Source: Paragordius varius
Taxonomy: Eukaryota; Nematomorpha
Assembly: GCA_964247055.1 (NCBI GenBank)
Contig: OZ176050.1
Location: 14,260,001-14,324,000 of the forward strand
Direction: 5' to 3'
DNA: 64,000 nt
This document shows positions 59,693-64,000 of this stretch, piece by piece; positions within the stretch are counted from its first letter, which is position 1; every line of letters begins with the position of its first letter. Under the pieces are notes generated by a model that saw nothing but the letters and a program-made list of their open reading frames with translations, was not told where the DNA came from and made no database searches. Both the position numbers and the translations under genes were made by a program.

Positions 59693-62600
59693 ATGAGCTC
59701 CAACTATTTTTTGATTTTAACGATTCATTTTATGAGAATTATTCCATGTTTTAAAGCAATTAATTTACAAGAAAAACCAGTGTTAAACAATTCCAAAACA
59801 GGTATGTTTTCTTAAGTAAGACCTTATACTTTAAAGTACGATTGAATTTAGCAATTTAACCAAATTACAATAAAAATTGAAATTATACGGAAAAAAAGTA
59901 AAAAATAAAAGACAAATATTTTCTTTAAAAGACAACCATACTTTAAAATTCTTGATTTTTTATCATATAATATATCGTATTTGTTTGGTAAATGGGAACC
60001 AAATTTTATAATTTGAATTTTTATTTTATAATAATTAAAGTTTAAATAAGCATGGTTGTCTTTTTATAAAAAATATTTGTCCTTTAATTTTTACATCTTT
60101 ATAGAATTGTTACTTTATATTTTTATAGCAAACTTAATTTTACAAAACCACCCAATCTTAAATCTAACGACCCAAATTTTATTGAAGAATATAGAAGAAT
60201 CAAAGATTAATTCCTATGACTTGAATGTCGAAATATTCCCAGATAAAGACAATTATAATTATCATTATGTCGGTAGAAAAAATATGATTGATTTTACTGA
60301 ATCAACCATTAAATGTTTAGCACAAATAACCATTTTAAATTTTACTTTTACAAGTTTAACGCTAAATTTTGGATACTTGATTATATGTTCAATGAATATG
60401 GTAATATATTTAATTATACGCTATAATATACACTTAAAATTGAATTAAACAGACAAAACGTTAAAATATATGGACAAATATATATTTTTAAAAAACAGAA
60501 TCATACTTTTATAACTTTAATTTTTCCTATATAAGCTATAGAGTTATAACTGTAAAATATAGAATTGATTGTGTTAGTAATATCCATATATATATAAATA
60601 TATACACTTCACACTTTGCCATTTAAAACAATGAGTTATATTTGAAAATCAAAATTTAAAAAGTATGGTTGTATTTTAGAAAAAAACATTTGTCTCCGTA
60701 TAATTTCAATTTTTACAGTAAAAATTGAAATTATACGGAGACAAACGTTAACATACGGACAATTATTATTTTTTTCAAAAGGCGTCCATGTTTTTTCAAA
60801 CATTCATATTTCCTGTATAAATTATTTGATAATTGTTAATTCTATGAGTGAGTGTGTTTCCAATTTACAGTATGCATTTTAATGGTTGCTTATTTCACAC
60901 TATAGTAGGGTCATTTGCAAGACAGGAATGTATGGAAAAAAGGAAGGAACTAATTGTTTATCAACATTTTGTTGTTTTTTCAACACATTACTGTGTTGCA
61001 AATCGCCCAATTATAGTGTGAATTAAGCAACCATTAAAAGGCATACTGTACATTCTGTATTTCATACTTTGCAATTTAAAACAATGCGTTATATTTAAAA
61101 AAATAAGAGTTTAAGTACAACGCCCTTTCAAAAAAAATATTTATCTTTATTTTTACGTTTTATAAGTATAATTTTAAATTTTACTGTGATATATTTTTTA
61201 TTAGACTATGAGTAATTATATGTTTTTAGAAATTTAATAATTATTGCCAAATAGTATATGCAGCAAAGAGAATTATTATTGGCTAATAATAGTAAAAAGT
61301 GAAAAAAATTAATATCAGCCAATAATACCGCCCTTTGTTGTATTTGCTATTTGGCAATAATTAATAATTTTCTAGCAATGTATACTTACTCATACTGTAT
61401 TCCAAAAATTAACCTATAATGAATATAGACTGGAATCTTGTTTTTCAATGCAAAATTATATTACGTTTTTGAATTTAATCACATCCGAACTCCCAAAATC
61501 CCTGAATATATTCGAAATAATCAAAGATTTAAAAAGTTTCTACTGAGCAAAACATCGTTTGTTGGAATAGAAATAAACCTTGAAGCATTAAACCAGCGTC
61601 TCAATCAAAAATCATATCTATCCTATGATAACAATTATAAAAACAATGATATACTTAATCGCCCGAAACACAAAAGTTTGCTGCTATATTAGTTATTTTT
61701 TATATAAGTATAATATTAACTATTAATGATACAGTAAAAATTAAATCATACGGACAAAACTTAAAAATATAAAATTAAATTTTATCTCAAAAACACAACC
61801 CATCTTTTTGATCTTGATTTCTTTACTTATAACTCATTGTTTAGAATTTAAATTATAAAATAGTAGAGACGTATATTGGTAACACAATCAATGACTTTTT
61901 TCTTATAAATGGTGTTAATAAGATAAATTATTAAAAAAGTTTGGGTTGTTTTTTGAAAAAAAAAATTGTCTTTATATTTTTAAATGTCTGTATAATTACC
62001 ATTTTCATTGTTTATTTATTATTAAAAATGCAGTAAAAATTGAATTATACGGACAAAACGTAAAAATATAAAACAAATGTTTTTATCAAAAAGACTGCTG
62101 TACTTTTTAGAATCGATCTTGTTAAATATAATGACATAGAGATGGAAATATATTTTATATTCGAATTTTTGTATAAAATACACTTTGCATTTTAATGGTT
62201 GATTATTTCACACTATATCAGGGCAATTCGCAACACAGCAGTATGGAGAAAATAAAGGAAATATGTTTATTCAGCATTCTGTTGTTTTTTCCATACACAA
62301 CTGTGTTGCAAATGCCTTACTATAGTGTGAAATAAGCCACCATTAAAATGTATAATTTAGTTTATGGGTTTCGAATTGCGGTGATCATTGAATCTGACGT
62401 GGGTATGGGCTTGAATGATCTACAAGATTTGATCCAAAATGTATAAAAAGCTTTATCAAATAAAATAAATTTAAAGAATTAAGGTCTAACAGATTGATAT
62501 TACTGTTTTTATATTCTTTTTTTAGTTAAACGAAATATTCAGTCAAAAATATCTACACCACTTTGGGATCAGAATCCATATGGTCCATTATGAATATACC

Positions 62601-63451
62601 AGGGTAATTTCCAAATTTTATTACAATAAATATTGAAATTATACGGACAGAATGTATAAATGTAAAGACAAATATTTTTTCTAAAATACAACCATACTTT
62701 TTCAATCTTGATTTATATCATTATAATTCATAGTTTTAAAAGGCAAAGTGTGAAATAAAGATATAAATTACTAACACAGTTAATTTTATATTTTACAATT
62801 ATAACTAAATAGCTTATATAGGAAAAATATGGTTGTGTCTTTTAGATGAAAATATTTGTCTTTATATTTTTACATTTTGTCCGTATAATTTCAATTTTTA
62901 CTAAAGGTTTTTTTTACCTGTTTAAAACTTATAGTAATTTAAACTAAATTCCCTATATTCATTAAAAAGTATAAATTGTGCTTCTTTAATAAGAAATAAA
63001 TTATAATTTCACAGAGGTTTAGCTTTTCGCCAGCGCTAATTAATCTTAGGATTTTTCTTGCAAAAATGTAATATAAAATGGATTTAATTATAAATGAATA
63101 AATTTCCAACAAGCACAAACGCAGCCCTTTTCAAAAATGGCAGCATAATAATGGTTAATATAGCCCAATTAGGCATAATCTTTTCTCAAAAAATATAATT
63201 CATATAGATATATTTTAAGGTCTTTACTTAATTAATACTTGGTAGTTTGTAAAATAATTATTTTTATTCAAAATTATATAAAAAGTTATTTGAAGTAATA
63301 AATTTATTTAATAACGGGATCATATACTTTTTAATGATATTTTATCACAGAGAAGTAGTAATTACCGAGTGTTTGATTATTACCAGCATTATGCCAAAAA
63401 ACTCAAAAGATATACAGCCAAAGATTGGGATACAACGCTTATAATACGAAG
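59693..63451 (+). CDS. ADAM/reprolysin-like (M12B) secreted metalloprotease, 5' part
   Basis: Six exons join in phase: 59693-59801 (ATG), 60129-60400, 61429-61675, 62361-62440, 62526-62603, 63351-63451, continuing off the window. Exon 1 encodes a hydrophobic signal peptide (MSSNYFLILTIHFMRIIPC). Exons 2-3 look like an M12B propeptide, with a Cys followed by NMTGILFFNAKLYYVFEF, like the C.gl.G.i.....y..EP motif. Exons 4-6 read GFRIAVIIESDVGMGLNDLQ, LNEIFSQKYLHHFGIRIHMV, then WDTTLIIRR, matching the start of a reprolysin domain (cf. HDTAVLLTR). The HExxH zinc site would lie beyond the window, so activity cannot be judged. Family A MITEs lie in introns 1, 2, 3 and 5. The exon 3 donor (GTTTGC) is non-optimal. 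Family placement is inferred from motif spacing, not from a search. Confidence 0.62.
59867..60103. mobile_element. Family A MITE in protease intron 1
   Basis: ACAATAAAAATTGAAATTAT left; GCATGGTTGTC and TTTGTCCTTTAATTTTTACA right. It ends about 25 bases before exon 2. Confidence 0.65.
60431..60718. mobile_element. Family A MITE in protease intron 2 (first)
   Basis: AATTGAATTAAACAGACAAA left; CCGTATAATTTCAATTTTTA right. Its right end overlaps the start of the next copy at ACAGTA, a back-to-back pair. Confidence 0.65.
60716..61188. mobile_element. Family A MITE with family E inside
   Basis: ACAGTAAAAATTGAAATTAT left; TAATTTTAAATTTTACTGT right. Split by family E at 60867-61050. Confidence 0.72.
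60867..61050. mobile_element. Family E MITE, copy 1
   Basis: TACAGTATGCATTTTAATGG left; inverse GGCATACTGTA right, with arms GTTGCTTATTTCACACTATA and TATAGTGTGAATTAAGCAAC. Mariner-type TA flanks. Confidence 0.8.
61203..61399. mobile_element. Family D MITE, copy 3, just before exon 3
   Basis: Inner arms TTATTGGCTAATAATAG and ATCAGCCAATAATACC; right end TATACTTACTCATACTGTA. It ends about 29 bases before the exon 3 acceptor. Confidence 0.7.
61731..62010. mobile_element. Family A MITE in protease intron 3
   Basis: ACAGTAAAAATTAAATCATA left; GTCTGTATAATTACCATTTT right. Confidence 0.68.
62031..62130. mobile_element. Family A MITE, left half
   Basis: CAGTAAAAATTGAATTATAC then GGACAAAACGTAAAAATATA. 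The right half is missing, replaced by flank and family E. Confidence 0.65.
62180..62360. mobile_element. Family E MITE, copy 2, ending at a splice acceptor
   Basis: ACACTTTGCATTTTAATGGT left; CCACCATTAAAATGTATAAT right. Inner arms GATTATTTCACACTATA and TATAGTGTGAAATAAGCC. The terminal bases form the TTTAG acceptor of protease exon 4. Confidence 0.75.
62623..62902. mobile_element. Family A MITE in protease intron 5
   Basis: ACAATAAATATTGAAATTAT left; GTCCGTATAATTTCAATTTT right. Confidence 0.75.
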
Positions 63452-63794
63452 GTTTTTTTTCTAACATTTAAACTTTCTATCTAAAAATATACATGCTTAT
63501 AAATCTGATGTTTCTCTGAAGTATCTTAAGTATATAGCGCATTGTTTTTTGCATTTATTTCTTAGAATATGGTTTTAAATCCCAAAGAAATTTTTTTCGA
63601 TCCAAAAATACTCTATTAAAAATTTCGATCCCCCTGTATAAATAATCATAATATATGTATAATTTTTAGCAAAATCCCTTCTGGACGCTTTGACAAGCCA
63701 AGACTTGTAGGTACACATTATTATTATTATTTTATTGGCATTCTTACCCTGTTTTTTAATGCAACGTATTGATTTGATAGTATTTTATAAATTA

Positions 63795-64000
63795 CTAGCT
63801 GGTGTCACGCTTCGCTGTGATGTAGTCCGATAATAATTCTTTAGAAGTAATGGAGATAAAAAATAATATAAAACATATTTAATAAAAAGATTGTCCTTAA
63901 CTATTCTTTTATGGGTTTTTGCATAGACTCAAATATTGTGTAATCGAAATTGACTATATTAAAACTGTCCCTTATTAAAGTTATATTCAACTATCATTGG
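63795..64000 (-). mobile_element. Helitron 3' end, running off the window
   Basis: On - the sequence ends with a hairpin (CAC-A-GC-GAA-GC-GTG, one bulged base) a few bases before a terminal CTAG (63798-63795) followed by T, the Helitron 3' signature. Upstream on -, TTTAATAAGGGACAG and CCCATAAAAGAATAGTT match 40370-40450. Confidence 0.65.

Noticed and set aside
60129-60215. An alternative frame reading KPPNLKSNDPNFIEEYRRIKD, reminiscent of a Rev1-type segment
   Set aside because: It stops soon after, while the chosen frame stays open for the whole exon and joins both neighbours in phase.
1-64000. CRISPR arrays, bacterial operons, ribosome-binding sites
   Set aside because: The window is clearly eukaryotic; the regular repeats are transposon-derived.

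Overview
This 64 kb window is nuclear DNA of an animal, almost certainly an invertebrate. It is very A+T-rich. Gene pieces are small exons with GT-AG introns, there is an intron-containing tRNA-Tyr, and most of the rest is transposon-derived. I cannot name the species from sequence alone.

Host genes. Three multi-exon genes can be rebuilt because exon phases join exactly. (1) A geranylgeranyl diphosphate synthase lies on + at about 47.4-52.5 kb; seven exons give 299 codons, and only a very short first exon is uncertain. (2) An ER-type FKBP lies on - at 39.1-42.8 kb, with at least three exons and a C-terminal HGNEL tail. (3) The 5' part of a secreted ADAM/reprolysin-like (M12B) metalloprotease lies on + from 59.7 kb to the window edge; six exons cover the signal peptide, propeptide and start of the catalytic domain. 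Weaker candidates are CUB-like exons on - at 23.8-25.8 kb and a terminal exon at about 57.0-57.2 kb. A tRNA-Tyr(GUA) with a 13-nt intron sits at 57.45 kb.

Repeats. 0-11.3 kb is a degenerate head-to-tail array of composite units of about 2.5-3.1 kb, each built around a mariner-type MITE (family A) and a TTAA-flanked MITE (family F). Unit 2 carries a young Penelope-like element with inverted terminal copies and a 12-bp target duplication. 11.3-12.7 kb holds a hAT-like MITE and two Helitron 5' ends. 14.0-16.6 kb is a dead LINE. 17.3-21.9 kb is a three-level nest: F inside a hAT inside a Helitron. 29.3-35.7 kb is a broken Ty3/gypsy-type LTR element whose left LTR is split by a hAT and whose interior holds a foldback fragment. 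36.6-37.7 kb and 52.8-53.1 kb hold foldback elements with 21-bp subterminal repeats. 39.5-40.5 kb and 45.1-47.1 kb are Helitron copies with an alternating ~161-bp tandem repeat. 48.7-51.1 kb and 58.5-62.9 kb are introns and flanks crowded with family A, D and E MITEs.

The host genes and the repeats meet in the introns. Nearly every long intron of the synthase and protease genes holds at least one family A MITE. One MITE ends exactly on a splice acceptor, and a hAT MITE lies 19 nt inside the FKBP intron from its donor.
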